Positions 46,904-56,514 are shown, numbered from the stretch's first letter. The stretch: 64,000 nucleotides of DNA from Flavobacteriales bacterium (GCA_028280815.1 JANQLC010000022.1:1-64000); one strand, 5' to 3'. Numbers and translations are program-made. The notes: generated by a model from the sequence alone, not told the origin.

Positions 46904-49111
46904 TCAATTCGCCACCTCGCTCATAAATTTGATGCGCATCAACTGGAGTTCCCCACCGTCGTAATCCCCATCAAAAGCCTCGTACGCATCGCTGATCTCA
47001 TCCGTTTCGGCGCCCATGAAATAATCGTATATCTCCGCCTGTTGTTCTGAGTCTAATACCTCATCGATGTGGTAGCCGATATCCAGTTTGGTTCCCGAAC
47101 GAACGATGCTCTCCATCTCGGCTACCAGCTCTTCCATGGTCAAACCCTTGGCATTGGCGATGTCTTCCAAAGGCAGTTTTCGATCCACACTTCGAACCAC
47201 GTAGAGCTTTAAGGCTGATTTGGAGCCCACGCTTTTGACGACTATATCACGCGGGCGATAAATATCGTTTTCGGCTACATATTTTGCGATGTAGGAGACA
47301 AAGGGCTGGCCGAACTTCTTCGCCTTCCCTTCCCCTATGCCACTGATGCGAATCAGTTCCGTCAGGTTGACCGGATATTGCCATGTCATCTCTATCAGAG
47401 AAGCATCTGAAAGGACGGCAAAAGGTGGTACATTGTGCTTTCGCGCTGTTTCCCGCCTCAAGGCCTTGAGATTTTTCGACAACGCCTCATCGACCGTGGA
47501 CTCTCCATCTCGTTGCGCGGATAACCGCTGTTCGCTTTTCGCCAGGTTATCGTAGTCGTGATCTTCAGCCATTTTTACGGTATGCGGCTCTTTGATAAAG
47601 GCCTTGCCGGATTCGGTCAGCTTTAAAACCCCATAGGTTTCGATTTCTTTGCGTATGAGCTTTTGTATCAGCGCACAGCGCACCACTGCCATCCAAAACC
47701 GCTCACCGAAGGCAGATCCACTGCCAAATGCCGCTGTGTCTATGGTTTTGCGCGATTTGATAAGCGCGTTTTCCCGGCCGACCAATACCTTGACCAAATC
47801 CCGTGCTCTATAGACCTCTCTCGTCGTCTCAATGGCTTGCAACAGCTGCCTGATCTCCGCACTTACCTCGAACAACTTTTTTGGGTTTTGCACATTGTCA
47901 TCGAGTTGCGCACCGGGTCCATCCTTATCATCAAAATCTTCTCCGAAGTAATTCAATAAGAATTTTCGTCGAGAGATAGCCGTTTCAGCATAAGCCACCA
48001 CCTCCTGCAACAGCAGGCTTCCGATCTCTTGCTCAGCGACGGGCTTACCGATCATGAGCTTTTCTAACTTTTCGATATCTCTGTAGTCGTAAAAGGCCAG
48101 ACAGTGGCCCTGTCCACCGTCCCGACCGGCGCGGCCGGTCTCTTGGTAGTAGCTCTCCAAGCTCTTGGGCATATCATGATGAATGACAAAGCGCACATCG
48201 GGTTTATCGATTCCCATACCAAAAGCGATCGTAGCCACGATCACATCGGCCGATTCCATCAGAAAGGCATCTTGTATGGCAGCACGGGCCTTGGTGGCGA
48301 TACCCGCGTGATAGGCCAAGGCTTTGATGCCATTTACCTGTAGGCTTTGCGCCACCTGTTCCACCGATTTTCGGCTCAGGCAATAGACGATGCCCGACTT
48401 TCCAGCGCGCGCTTTGATGAAGCGTATGATCTCTCGCTTGGCGTGATCCGAACTAATTTTGGGACGAACTTCGTAGAATAGATTCGGCCTGTTGAAGGAC
48501 TCCTTAAAAACCGCTGCATCGATCATGCCCAAATTCTTCTGAATGTCTTCCTGCACTTTGGGTGTTGCCGTAGCGGTCAATGCGATGATCGGCCGCTTGT
48601 CGATCCGCGAAAATATAGCGCGTAAATTGCGGTAATCCGGACGGAAATCGTGTCCCCACTCCGAAATGCAGTGGGCTTCATCAATGGCGAAAAAAGAGAT
48701 CGATACACCGCGTAAAAAATTGGTGTACTCCTCTTTGGTCAAGGATTCCGGTGCGACGTAGAGCAATTTTGTCCGACCTCTTGACACGTCGCTCTTGACC
48801 TTTTTCACCTGGGCGCGACTCAGAGAAGAGTTCAATACATGCGCGACGGAATCGGATTCAGAAATCCCCCGAATGGCGTCGACTTGGTTTTTCATCAAGG
48901 CGATCAAGGGCGATACGACGATGGACGTGCCCCTGCTCAACAGAGCGGATAGTTGATAACAGAGTGATTTCCCCCCACCTGTCGGCATGATGACGAAGGT
49001 GTCCACGCCGGCTAGCACGGATTGAATTATTTTTTTCTGATCCCCCTTAAAGCGATCAAAACCAAAATACCGCTTTAGCGCCTGATCGATTTCATCGCTT
49101 GCTTCACCCAT
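46904..49111 (-). CDS. recQ: RecQ family helicase lacking its zinc-finger cysteines
   Basis: Superfamily 2 3'-5' helicase (735 residues from ATG 49111, MGEASDEIDQAL). Walker A PTGGGKSLCYQ, DEAH box FFAIDEAHCISEWGHDFRPDY, aromatic-rich loop intact, motif VI YYQETGRAGRDG. The RecQ-C region follows: SRRKFLLNYFGED, then an acidic stretch ending NVQNPKK. In ordinary RecQ the Ser and three later positions are zinc-binding Cys (pattern C, then CxxCxxC before the PKK); here they are Ser380, Ala401, Asp404 and Val407. RQC winged helix, an HRDC domain (ISGIGEGKAKKFGQPFVSYI) and a C-terminal extension common in Bacteroidota RecQ follow. Confidence 0.94.
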   Translation of the reverse strand: MGEASDEIDQALKRYFGFDRFKGDQKKIIQSVLAGVDTFVIMPTGGGKSLCYQLSALLSRGTSIVVSPLIALMKNQVDAIRGISESDSVAHVLNSSLSRAQVKKVKSDVSRGRTKLLYVAPESLTKEEYTNFLRGVSISFFAIDEAHCISEWGHDFRPDYRNLRAIFSRIDKRPIIALTATATPKVQEDIQKNLGMIDAAVFKESFNRPNLFYEVRPKISSDHAKREIIRFIKARAGKSGIVYCLSRKSVEQVAQSLQVNGIKALAYHAGIATKARAAIQDAFLMESADVIVATIAFGMGIDKPDVRFVIHHDMPKSLESYYQETGRAGRDGGQGHCLAFYDYRDIEKLEKLMIGKPVAEQEIGSLLLQEVVAYAETAISRRKFLLNYFGEDFDDKDGPGAQLDDNVQNPKKLFEVSAEIRQLLQAIETTREVYRARDLVKVLVGRENALIKSRKTIDTAAFGSGSAFGERFWMAVVRCALIQKLIRKEIETYGVLKLTESGKAFIKEPHTVKMAEDHDYDNLAKSEQRLSAQRDGESTVDEALSKNLKALRRETARKHNVPPFAVLSDASLIEMTWQYPVNLTELIRISGIGEGKAKKFGQPFVSYIAKYVAENDIYRPRDIVVKSVGSKSALKLYVVRSVDRKLPLEDIANAKGLTMEELVAEMESIVRSGTKLDIGYHIDEVLDSEQQAEIYDYFMGAETDEISDAYEAFDGDYDGGELQLMRIKFMSEVAN

Positions 49112-49131
49112 TGGTCTGTGCGCATTTTTAG

Positions 49132-49139
49132 TACATTTG
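49132..49139 (+). promoter_or_regulatory. Putative -7 element (TACATTTG) of kdsD inside a palindrome
   Basis: TACATTTG lies within GTACATTTGTAC (49131-49142), 61 nt before the kdsD TTG start, between the divergent recQ and kdsD genes. Confidence 0.35.
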
Positions 49140-49200
49140 TACCGCCACGAAAGATAAGAATTTTTAAGCATAAAGCCCGTAAAAGAGGAATTTTTTAAAC

Positions 49201-50163
49201 TTGAACCGAGACGACATCATCCAAGCCGCCCAACATGTCATCCATTCCGAATCAAAAGCGGTCGAGCAGCTAATCAGGTACCTCAGCAAAGACTTTGCCA
49301 AAGTGGTACAGCTCATCGCAAATTCTAAGGGGCGGGTCATTATCAGCGGGATCGGGAAAAGCGCCCTCATCGCACAAAAAATTGTGGCGACGTTAAACTC
49401 GACCGGAACCCCTTCGGCTTTCATGCATGCCACAGAAGCCATCCACGGTGATTTGGGTATCATCCAGCCCGGCGACATCGTCGTCTTGCTATCCAAGAGC
49501 GGCAATACCACAGAAGTAAAAGCCTTGTTGCCATTGGTAAAAAACATGAAAAATGAAACCGTCGCCCTAACCGGTAACCGCCATTCATACCTAGCCCAAA
49601 ATGTCGATTACGTGTTGGACACGACCGTTGAAAGGGAAGCCTGTCCAAACAACTTGGCACCCACGAGCAGTACCACTGCCCAATTGGTGATGGGCGATGC
49701 GCTGGCCATATGCCTGATGAAAGCACGCCGATTTACCGATGGTGATTTTGCGAGATACCACCCAGGGGGGGCGCTGGGGAAGCGACTCTACCTGCGCGTA
49801 GCAGATGTGATAGACCCCAGCCAAAGGCCTGCCGTAAGCCCGGAATCCGATCTCAGAGCGGTCATCCTCTCCATTTCCAAAAGCCGTTTTGGCCTGACTG
49901 CCGTTTTGGAAGGAGATGAAATCGCCGGCATCATCACGGACGGAGACCTGCGTCGAATGCTCTCAAAAGACTTGGATTTAAAAAACCTAAGCGCCCGAGA
50001 AATCATGACTGCTGAGCCCAAAGTCATCCCGCATGACGCTTTGGCTCATCGGGCGATGGAACGATTGGAAAAATTTGAAATCGGGCAATTGCTCGTCACC
50101 CGGGATTCAAAGTATTGCGGTGTGATCGACATTCACGACTTACTACGGGAAGGCATTGTGTAA
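49201..50163 (+). CDS. kdsD: D-arabinose 5-phosphate isomerase (KpsF/GutQ family)
   Basis: Makes arabinose-5-phosphate for Kdo synthesis in lipopolysaccharide (320 residues). An N-terminal SIS domain (ISGIGKSALIAQKIVATLNS, LLSKSGNTTEVKAL, and the active-site HxTEAIHGDLG region) is followed by two CBS domains (about 200-320). The start is TTG with no nearby ATG in frame. The TAA stop overlaps the ATG of tatC (TAATG), so they are coupled. The order kdsD - tatC - lptB is conserved in Bacteroidota. Confidence 0.94.
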   Translation: MNRDDIIQAAQHVIHSESKAVEQLIRYLSKDFAKVVQLIANSKGRVIISGIGKSALIAQKIVATLNSTGTPSAFMHATEAIHGDLGIIQPGDIVVLLSKSGNTTEVKALLPLVKNMKNETVALTGNRHSYLAQNVDYVLDTTVEREACPNNLAPTSSTTAQLVMGDALAICLMKARRFTDGDFARYHPGGALGKRLYLRVADVIDPSQRPAVSPESDLRAVILSISKSRFGLTAVLEGDEIAGIITDGDLRRMLSKDLDLKNLSAREIMTAEPKVIPHDALAHRAMERLEKFEIGQLLVTRDSKYCGVIDIHDLLREGIV

Positions 50164-50987
50164 TGGAGAAAGCGCAAAAAGAAATGTCCTTTCTCGGGCA
50201 TTTGGAAGAATTGCGATGGCACATCATCCGCTCCCTACTGTTTATACTGGTGGCTGCCACCGCAGCGTTTTTTATGAAAGACCTGCTGTTCAACACCCTT
50301 TTATTCGGGCCCAAACACCCGGACTTCATCACCTATCGCGCCCTGTGTAAGCTCTCTAAGTGGATGGGGCTGGGCGCGGATAACTGCATTGATAAGTTGC
50401 CATTTGGCATTCAAAGCCGGACGCTGGCCGGTCAGTTTTCAAGCCATATTTGGGCATCGGCAATCGCGGGTATCATCCTGGGATTTCCATACCTGACTTA
50501 TGAGCTCTGGCGATTTATCAAACCGGGGCTAACCCAAAGAGAAGTGCGATACAGCATATGGGGCATGCGCGCCAGCACTTTCCTCTTTCTCAGCGGGGTG
50601 CTCTTCGGCTACTTTTTAATCGCGCCCCTGAGCATTCATTTCTTAGCCAATTATCGGGTCAGCCGTGAAATCACCAATGAAATCGACCTGCGTTCCTACG
50701 TCTCCACGGTGTCAACCGCTGTCTTGGCTTCGGGACTGGTCTTTCAGCTCCCCACAGTCGTCCTGATCCTGACCAAGCTAGGGTTGATCACGCCCATCTT
50801 TTTAAAAAAATACCGACGCCATTCCTTCATCGCGATCATGACTGTAGCTGCTATCATCACACCACCGGATATTTCCAGCTTGGTGTTGGTCACTTTGCCC
50901 ATCTCTCTTTTATATGAGCTGAGTATCTTTATCTCGGCAATCGTTTCCAAAAAAAATGCCGGTGGTCAGCGTGCAAACCCAAACTAA
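50163..50987 (+). CDS. tatC: Sec-independent protein translocase TatC
   Basis: Core subunit (274 residues) of the twin-arginine translocase, binding RR signal peptides. It begins MEKAQKEMSFLGHLEELRWHIIRS, with the conserved LGHLEELR. Six helices are visible, including GIILGFPYLTYELWRFIKPGL with the conserved FPxxxYExWRF region and a large first periplasmic loop (KHPDFITYRALCKL) typical of Bacteroidota TatC. The ORF-track start at 50115 lies inside kdsD and is rejected in favour of the overlapping ATG. Confidence 0.95.
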   Translation: MEKAQKEMSFLGHLEELRWHIIRSLLFILVAATAAFFMKDLLFNTLLFGPKHPDFITYRALCKLSKWMGLGADNCIDKLPFGIQSRTLAGQFSSHIWASAIAGIILGFPYLTYELWRFIKPGLTQREVRYSIWGMRASTFLFLSGVLFGYFLIAPLSIHFLANYRVSREITNEIDLRSYVSTVSTAVLASGLVFQLPTVVLILTKLGLITPIFLKKYRRHSFIAIMTVAAIITPPDISSLVLVTLPISLLYELSIFISAIVSKKNAGGQRANPN

Positions 50988-51118
50988 ACGGCAGCAAAAT
51001 GATGTATCAAACAGTTGACACACAGAGACGAGCCCATTGGATTGAGCTGCGAAAATGAGTTGAGTCGATCCGTGATCCGAGCAGATGCCCGTGTGCGCAG
51101 CTTGAAAATCGATAAAAT

Positions 51119-51886
51119 ATGGAGCTGAGAGCAGAGAATTTAGTGAAGAGTTACCGCGGCAAAAAAGTGGTCAACCGGGTTTCTCTGACTTTAAATCAAG
51201 GTGAAATAGTCGGCCTTTTGGGGCCCAACGGCGCTGGAAAAACCACCACATTTTATATGGTGGTAGGCTTGATCAAACCCACTTCAGGCGATGTGTTCCT
51301 AGCGGATCAAAACATTACCAGGCTCCCGATGTACAAGCGAGCTGAGCGAGGCATTGGTTACTTGACCCAGGAGGCTTCGGTATTTCGAAAGTTGAGCATA
51401 GCCGACAACATACTCGCCGTGTTGCAGTTCACCAAACAGTCCAAAAGCGCGCAGCGCCTGAGGATGGAAACGCTCATCGAAGAGTTTTCGCTCGCACAGG
51501 TGCGAAAAAATCGGGGCGACTTGCTCTCCGGTGGGGAAAGGCGTCGAACTGAAATCGCTCGTGCACTCGCTGTGGATCCCAAGTTTATCCTGCTCGACGA
51601 ACCCTTTGCAGGCGTCGATCCCATTGCTGTAGAAGACATTCAAAAAATTGTCAGCTCGTTGAAGGAGAAAAACATCGGCATACTGATCACCGACCACAAC
51701 GTACGGGAAACCCTGGCCATTACCGACCGCACCTACCTGATGTTTGAAGGAAAGATACTGAGGCAGGGCAAGCCAAGAGAATTGGCTGAAGATGAAATAG
51801 TCAGACGCGTGTACCTGGGACAAAATTTCGTGCTAAAGGAAAAAAGTGAAATCCATCCAGCGTCCAAACCACCTCAAATCGATTAG
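51119..51886 (+). CDS. lptB: Lipopolysaccharide export ATPase LptB
   Basis: ABC ATPase (255 residues) powering LPS extraction from the inner membrane by LptF/G. Walker A GPNGAGKT (35-42), Q-loop with the LptB-specific [16 protein letters not shown], signature [16 protein letters not shown], Walker [16 protein letters not shown], and switch His in [10 protein letters not shown], all typical of LptB. The C-terminus ([11 protein letters not shown]) is a short extension. It lies 131 nt after tatC in the usual gene order. Confidence 0.95.
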   Translation: MELRAENLVKSYRGKKVVNRVSLTLNQGEIVGLLGPNGAGKTTTFYMVVGLIKPTSGDVFLADQNITRLPMYKRAERGIGYLTQEASVFRKLSIADNILAVLQFTKQSKSAQRLRMETLIEEFSLAQVRKNRGDLLSGGERRRTEIARALAVDPKFILLDEPFAGVDPIAVEDIQKIVSSLKEKNIGILITDHNVRETLAITDRTYLMFEGKILRQGKPRELAEDEIVRRVYLGQNFVLKEKSEIHPASKPPQID

Positions 51887-51934
51887 CAGATATCGGCTGT
51901 CCGAGTCATTTTTATGCGCAAACACCTCAACTGC

Positions 51935-52573
51935 ATGAATATTTTGGTCTTAGACAATTGCGATTCCTTTACCTACAATTTGGTTCACGCCATCAAAGCA
52001 CAAGGACCCCACTCGGTAGCGGTTTACCGCAATGACGAAATTTCATTAGAGGAGATCGAGAAATACGATAAGGTCGTGCTCTCCCCGGGGCCTGGGATAC
52101 CCGATGAGGCCTGCATTTTAAAGCCCTTGGTCAAGGCATGCGCCCGTTCCAAAAGCATTTTGGGCATCTGTTTGGGGCAACAAGCCATTGCGGAGGTATT
52201 TGGCGGCCGATTGGCGCGTGCACAGCGGGTGCTTCACGGCCGGGCTACCCCCACCCGCATTGTCGATAGGACAGAACCCCTGTTTCAAGGCCTGCCCGAA
52301 ACGATCGAAACCGCTCGCTACCACTCCTGGGTGGTAGTCAGGGACGCGCTTCCTGAAGTCTTGCAAATCACGGCGGAAAGCCAAGCAGGTGAAATCATGG
52401 CCCTGCGCCACGAGAAATACGATGTGAGGGGCCTGCAATTCCACCCTGAATCCATCCTGACTCCTAAAGGATCCCAAATCATCAAAAATTGGTTGCAGAC
52501 TCCGCCCGTTGAGCGCTGCGCATTTGAAAGCGCTGTACAAAATAAATCTCTAACGCCTCAATCACATCGGTAA
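51935..52573 (+). CDS. Anthranilate/aminodeoxychorismate synthase glutaminase subunit
   Basis: Class I glutamine amidotransferase (212 residues from MNILVLDNCDSFTYN) of the TrpG/PabA type, releasing ammonia for conversion of chorismate. The catalytic triad is Cys79 (ILGICLGQQAI) with His170 and Glu172 (LQFHPESILTP). The 22-residue C-terminal extension (ESAVQNKSLTPQSHR) is non-homologous and short. The synthase subunit is not adjacent, so whether it serves tryptophan or folate cannot be decided here. The ORF-track start seven codons upstream is unlikely. Confidence 0.93.
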   Translation: MNILVLDNCDSFTYNLVHAIKAQGPHSVAVYRNDEISLEEIEKYDKVVLSPGPGIPDEACILKPLVKACARSKSILGICLGQQAIAEVFGGRLARAQRVLHGRATPTRIVDRTEPLFQGLPETIETARYHSWVVVRDALPEVLQITAESQAGEIMALRHEKYDVRGLQFHPESILTPKGSQIIKNWLQTPPVERCAFESAVQNKSLTPQSHR

Positions 52574-52633
52574 AATCTATTGGGCCATTTCAAAATACAA
52601 TTGACAAACCCAGGTCATTTCGTCATGCGGATT

Positions 52634-52641
52634 TACATTTG
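52634..52641 (+). promoter_or_regulatory. Putative -7 element (TACATTTG) of the peroxiredoxin gene
   Basis: TACATTTGG, 32 nt before the ATG at 52674; matches TAnnTTTG. Confidence 0.45.
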
Positions 52642-52673
52642 GACTCTCATAGCAAACCCTCAAAATAAGAGAC

Positions 52674-53303
52674 ATGTCTGTACTAGTGGGAAAAAAAGCG
52701 CCCGACTTTAGGGCGTCAGCCGTGGTAAACGGGAGCGACATCACAGAAGGCTTTACGCTGAGCCAATTCAGGGGTCAGTACGTGGTCTTGTTTTTCTATC
52801 CCAAGGATTTCACCTTTGTATGTCCGACAGAGCTCCACGCCTTTCAAGAAAAGTCAGAAGCATTTGAGCAGCGAAATGCAGCCGTGATCGCGGTTTCTAC
52901 CGACACTGAGCAATCGCATTGGGGGTGGCTGCAAATGGATCGGGATCGAGGTGGGATCAAAGGGGTGACCTACCCCATAGTAGCCGATACGAACAAGACG
53001 ATATCCTTCAATTACGGCGTATTGGCCGGCGATTGGGACTTTACAGCAGAAGATCAGTTAGAGGCCAACGGGGAGCTCATCGCGTACAGGGGGCTGTTTT
53101 TAATCGATAAAAGCGGCATCGTACGCCACCAGTTGGTCAATGACTTGCCGCTCGGCAGAAGCGTGGACGAGACCCTGCGAATCGTAGATGCACTGCAATT
53201 CTTTGAAAGGGAAGGCGAGGTTTGTCCAGCCAACTGGCGCCCGGGTAAAAAAGGCATGAAAGGGGATCACAAAAGCGTAGCGGCCTATCTCGCTCAAAAC
53301 TGA
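52674..53303 (+). CDS. Typical 2-Cys peroxiredoxin (AhpC/Prx1 type)
   Basis: Thiol peroxidase (209 residues) reducing hydrogen peroxide and alkyl hydroperoxides. The peroxidatic Cys50 is in KDFTFVCPTELHAFQEK; the resolving Cys184 is in EGEVCPANWRPGKKGMK. The protein has no C-terminal YF motif, so it is expected to be the robust (hyperoxidation-resistant) form. No adjacent reductase (AhpF) is present. Followed by a good intrinsic terminator. Confidence 0.95.
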   Translation: MSVLVGKKAPDFRASAVVNGSDITEGFTLSQFRGQYVVLFFYPKDFTFVCPTELHAFQEKSEAFEQRNAAVIAVSTDTEQSHWGWLQMDRDRGGIKGVTYPIVADTNKTISFNYGVLAGDWDFTAEDQLEANGELIAYRGLFLIDKSGIVRHQLVNDLPLGRSVDETLRIVDALQFFEREGEVCPANWRPGKKGMKGDHKSVAAYLAQN

Positions 53304-53330
53304 GGCACCGGGTGTGCTTTGGATCGGAGA

Positions 53331-53354
53331 CCGCAATTTTGCTGCGGCTTTTTT
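53331..53354 (+). terminator. Intrinsic terminator after the peroxiredoxin gene
   Basis: CCGCA, a 7-nt loop, TGCGG, then CTTTTTTC, 28 nt past the stop. A clear rho-independent hairpin. Confidence 0.65.
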
Positions 53355-54183
53355 CATACATACCCCCTATACATAAGTCCGATCGCCCATTTGAGCCTGA
53401 TATGGGAATTTCGGCTCCTATTCTTATTCGTATGATAATCAGTGCGTTTATAAACACAGCCCATGCAACGGTAAGCCAAAACATAAGGGTTTCCCATCTA
53501 ACGCATGGAATGTTGCATCCATATTGACTTGATACCATTTACCTGCAGCCGACCACCGCGTGGCTCTTTCCACCTCATCCGCAGTTTTGCGTTCAATTTG
53601 TTAGGTTCCATTTTAAATTTATCGTTTCATACTTTGCTTTTTTTATCATTGCGGCCTACTCAAGCGCCAAGTAACTGGAGCAACACATTAGAGAGTCGAC
53701 TGCCAAATATTTGTGTGCGTTTGAAAGTTGGAGTTGTTTGCCGCTTTTGCGCAGCAGTTGAGAGAAGCGTGTTTTGCGCTGCTGCATGGATCGGGTTGGC
53801 TGGGTTGATGTGTCGTTGTGTTATTGAGCGAGTTGTCTTGCACCGTTGCATAGGTGAATTGCTGGGTTGATTGCGCTGGTGGGCTACTTTGCACTGGTTA
53901 GCTCGTTTTTTGGTTTTGTCCTTTTGTGTGCGTTTGAAGGCCTAGGCCCTGTTTTCTCGCTGCTGTTTGGCCGTTAAAAAAGGCTTGTTTTGCTGTGCGA
54001 CTCATCCTTCTATTAATCTGTGTGGGATTCCGGTCGGGCGCCCGATGAGGCAGCGTTAATTTGGGCCTGCTTTAGGTATAAACCCGATGAGACAAGGGCG
54101 GAGAGAAATTGCTAACAATAGCACAATCCGGGTCTCGGTCTAAAGGATTTTCACGGTGAATTTTTTCCGAGCCCTATAGTTTG
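53355..54183 (+). repeat. Long intergenic region with degenerate repeats (T-rich on plus strand)
   Basis: About 830 nt without a supported gene. Repeat-family units are visible near 53717 (GCGTTTGAAAGTTGGAG), 53930 (GCGTTTGAAGGCC then CCCTGTTTTCTCGC) and 53972 (CCGTTAAAAAAGGCTTG then TTTTGCTGTGCGACTC). The stretch 53740-53900 is G/T-rich with short repeats such as CTGGGTTGAT. The ORF at 53505 runs through this and is rejected. Confidence 0.5.
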
Positions 54184-54191
54184 TAATTTTG
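54184..54191 (+). promoter_or_regulatory. Putative -7 element (TAATTTTG) of ftsK
   Basis: TAATTTTGTG, 18 nt before the ATG at 54210. It excludes the ORF-track start at 54189, which lies inside it. Confidence 0.5.
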
Positions 54192-54209
54192 TGTCGACCA
54201 TTTTTTGCG

Positions 54210-56510
54210 ATGGCAGAGAAAAAAAAACCGGCAAAAAGCGATGCGCAGCGCTCCTGGCAAACCGCAATGGGGCTCTTATTCATCGGCGCTTCCATCTTTT
54301 TGCTGCTCGCCGTGACCTCTTATCTCTTCAATTGGCGGGCCGACCAAAGCGAGTTGGACAGCTGGCTGAACCGAGGGGTACGCGCCCGGAATATATTGGG
54401 CAGGCTGGGCGCTCGTGCTTCGCACCTCCTCGTCTATGAGAGCTTTGGAGTGGCTTCCTACTTCATCGTATGGTTTGTATTCGCAGCGGGGTTCCGCTTG
54501 GCTTTTCGCATCGCGTTGGTCCGCTTCAGCAAGCTGATCGGCAACACCCTATTCTTTTTGCTATGGCTTCCCACAGCCTTGAGCTTCGCCCTGTTTTCGC
54601 ACCCCACCCTGGGGGGCATGCTGGGCTACCAGATCAATGCCTACCTGGCCGGTTTTATCGGAAAGCTGGGAATCGCCCTGGCGGTAATCTTTTCAGGGCT
54701 GCTTTACCTGGTGCGGTATTACGGACTAACACCCGAAAAGCTGAGCGGTTACTTTAAGAAAAAAAAACTCGAAAAAATCCGATCGCCTCTGCGCGCAGAG
54801 GCACAAACAGCGGAAAGTGACGTTTTCATCGAAAGGACACCTGAATCCGGGGGAAACCCAGGTGGAAGCGATTCCAAACCAAGAGGTGATCCCATCCCGG
54901 GAGACAGCGCACAGGGGGTCGATATGGAGATATCGATACAACCCCGAGAGAAAGTGGTAGCAGAGTCGGCAGCGAAGCAGCGGTTGGTAGAAAAATATGG
55001 CGAATTCGATCCGCGTTTGTCGCTTCACCACTATCGTTTTCCCACCTTGGGTTTACTAAAGGAATACCCGAGCGGCGACATAACGGTGGATCAAAACGAA
55101 TTGGAGCGCAACAAAGACAAGATCGTGGAGACCCTCAGCCACTACAAGATTGGAATCTCCAAAATCAAAGCGACCATAGGACCTACGGTAACGCTTTACG
55201 AAATCGTCCCCGAAGCGGGCATACGGATCTCCAAAATTAAGAATCTCGAGGATGACATCGCATTGAGTTTGGCGGCACTCGGCATTCGCATCATAGCTCC
55301 CATGCCCGGAAAGGGCACCATCGGCATCGAAGTACCCAACAGTCATCCGAGCATCGTATCCATGAAATCCGTACTGTCATCGGAAAAATTCCAACATACC
55401 CAAATGGAACTGCCCATCGCATTGGGAAAATCCATTTCAAATGAGACGGTGATAGTCGACCTAACGCGTATGCCTCACCTGTTGATGGCAGGCGCTACCG
55501 GGCAAGGGAAATCGGTGGGGATCAATGCGGTCCTAACCGCTTTGCTGTACAAAAAGCATCCGGCTGAGGTAAAATTTGTACTGGTCGACCCCAAAAAAGT
55601 AGAGCTGACGCTCTACAATAAGATCGAACGGCACTTCTTGGCTAAATTACCCGACTCCGAAGATGCCATCATCACGGATAACACCCGTGTGATCCATACG
55701 TTGCATTCGCTCTGCATCGAAATGGACGCGCGCTACGAATTGCTCAAAGACGCCATGGTGCGCAACATTAAAGAGTACAATGCCAAGTTTAAGGCGCGGC
55801 GGTTAAACCCTGAAAGCGGCCACCGCTTTTTGCCTTATATCGTCTTGGTGATCGACGAGTTTTCCGATCTGATCATGACAGCTGGAAGGGAATTGGAAAC
55901 GCCGCTTGCCCGACTGGCGCAACTGGCTCGTGCCATTGGGATTCACTTGATAATCGCCACCCAACGCCCTTCGGTAAATGTGATTACCGGCTTGATCAAG
56001 GCGAACTTTCCAGCTCGCATTGCCTTTCGAGTCACTTCAAAGGTGGACTCGAGAACCATCTTGGATTCGGGCGGCGCCGAACAACTCATCGGACACGGCG
56101 ACATGCTCCTCGCTACCGGAAGTGATATCAGACGTTTGCAAGGTGCTTTTATAGGCACCCGCGAAGTGGGAGAAATCACCGATTTTATCGGCGCCCAGCG
56201 CGCTTATGCCACTGCGATGCACCTGCCTGCGTACAGGGGGGAAGCAGATGGATATCTGCCATCGGAATCGGATTTGGATGGCGACAGAGATGCGCTGTTT
56301 GATTCGGCGGCTAAGATTATCGTTGAAAACCAACAGGGCTCAGCGTCCTTGTTGCAGCGAAAATTAAAGCTGGGTTACAACCGCGCTGGGCGCATCATCG
56401 ATCAACTCGAGGGCGCTGGCATCGTAGGCCCTTTTGAAGGCAGCAAAGCACGGCGAGTCTTAGTCCCCGACTTAAACACCTTGGAGACGGTTTTAAACGC
56501 ATTACAATAA
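54210..56510 (+). CDS. ftsK: DNA translocase FtsK/SpoIIIE
   Basis: Membrane-anchored dsDNA pump (766 residues) acting in chromosome segregation at the septum. The N-terminal part has four hydrophobic segments up to about residue 180, then a short linker (shorter than in E. coli). The alpha domain precedes a RecA-like motor with Walker A GATGQGKS (from residue 428) and Walker B YIVLVIDEFSDLIM; the ATQRPSVNVITG segment is diagnostic. The C-terminal gamma winged helix (LLQRKLKLGYNRAGRIIDQL) reads KOPS-like polarity sequences. It starts a plus-strand run with lolA, lptF/G and ribB. Confidence 0.96.
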   Translation: MAEKKKPAKSDAQRSWQTAMGLLFIGASIFLLLAVTSYLFNWRADQSELDSWLNRGVRARNILGRLGARASHLLVYESFGVASYFIVWFVFAAGFRLAFRIALVRFSKLIGNTLFFLLWLPTALSFALFSHPTLGGMLGYQINAYLAGFIGKLGIALAVIFSGLLYLVRYYGLTPEKLSGYFKKKKLEKIRSPLRAEAQTAESDVFIERTPESGGNPGGSDSKPRGDPIPGDSAQGVDMEISIQPREKVVAESAAKQRLVEKYGEFDPRLSLHHYRFPTLGLLKEYPSGDITVDQNELERNKDKIVETLSHYKIGISKIKATIGPTVTLYEIVPEAGIRISKIKNLEDDIALSLAALGIRIIAPMPGKGTIGIEVPNSHPSIVSMKSVLSSEKFQHTQMELPIALGKSISNETVIVDLTRMPHLLMAGATGQGKSVGINAVLTALLYKKHPAEVKFVLVDPKKVELTLYNKIERHFLAKLPDSEDAIITDNTRVIHTLHSLCIEMDARYELLKDAMVRNIKEYNAKFKARRLNPESGHRFLPYIVLVIDEFSDLIMTAGRELETPLARLAQLARAIGIHLIIATQRPSVNVITGLIKANFPARIAFRVTSKVDSRTILDSGGAEQLIGHGDMLLATGSDIRRLQGAFIGTREVGEITDFIGAQRAYATAMHLPAYRGEADGYLPSESDLDGDRDALFDSAAKIIVENQQGSASLLQRKLKLGYNRAGRIIDQLEGAGIVGPFEGSKARRVLVPDLNTLETVLNALQ

Positions 56511-56514
56511 AAAG

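Noticed and set aside
53505-53870. 121-codon ORF upstream of ftsK
   Set aside because: Low-complexity, Cys/Val-rich translation of G/T-rich intergenic sequence.
54148-54160. TTCACGGTGAA inverted repeat as a parS site
   Set aside because: Has an extra central base relative to the TTCACGTGAA core and lies far from parAB; not a good match.
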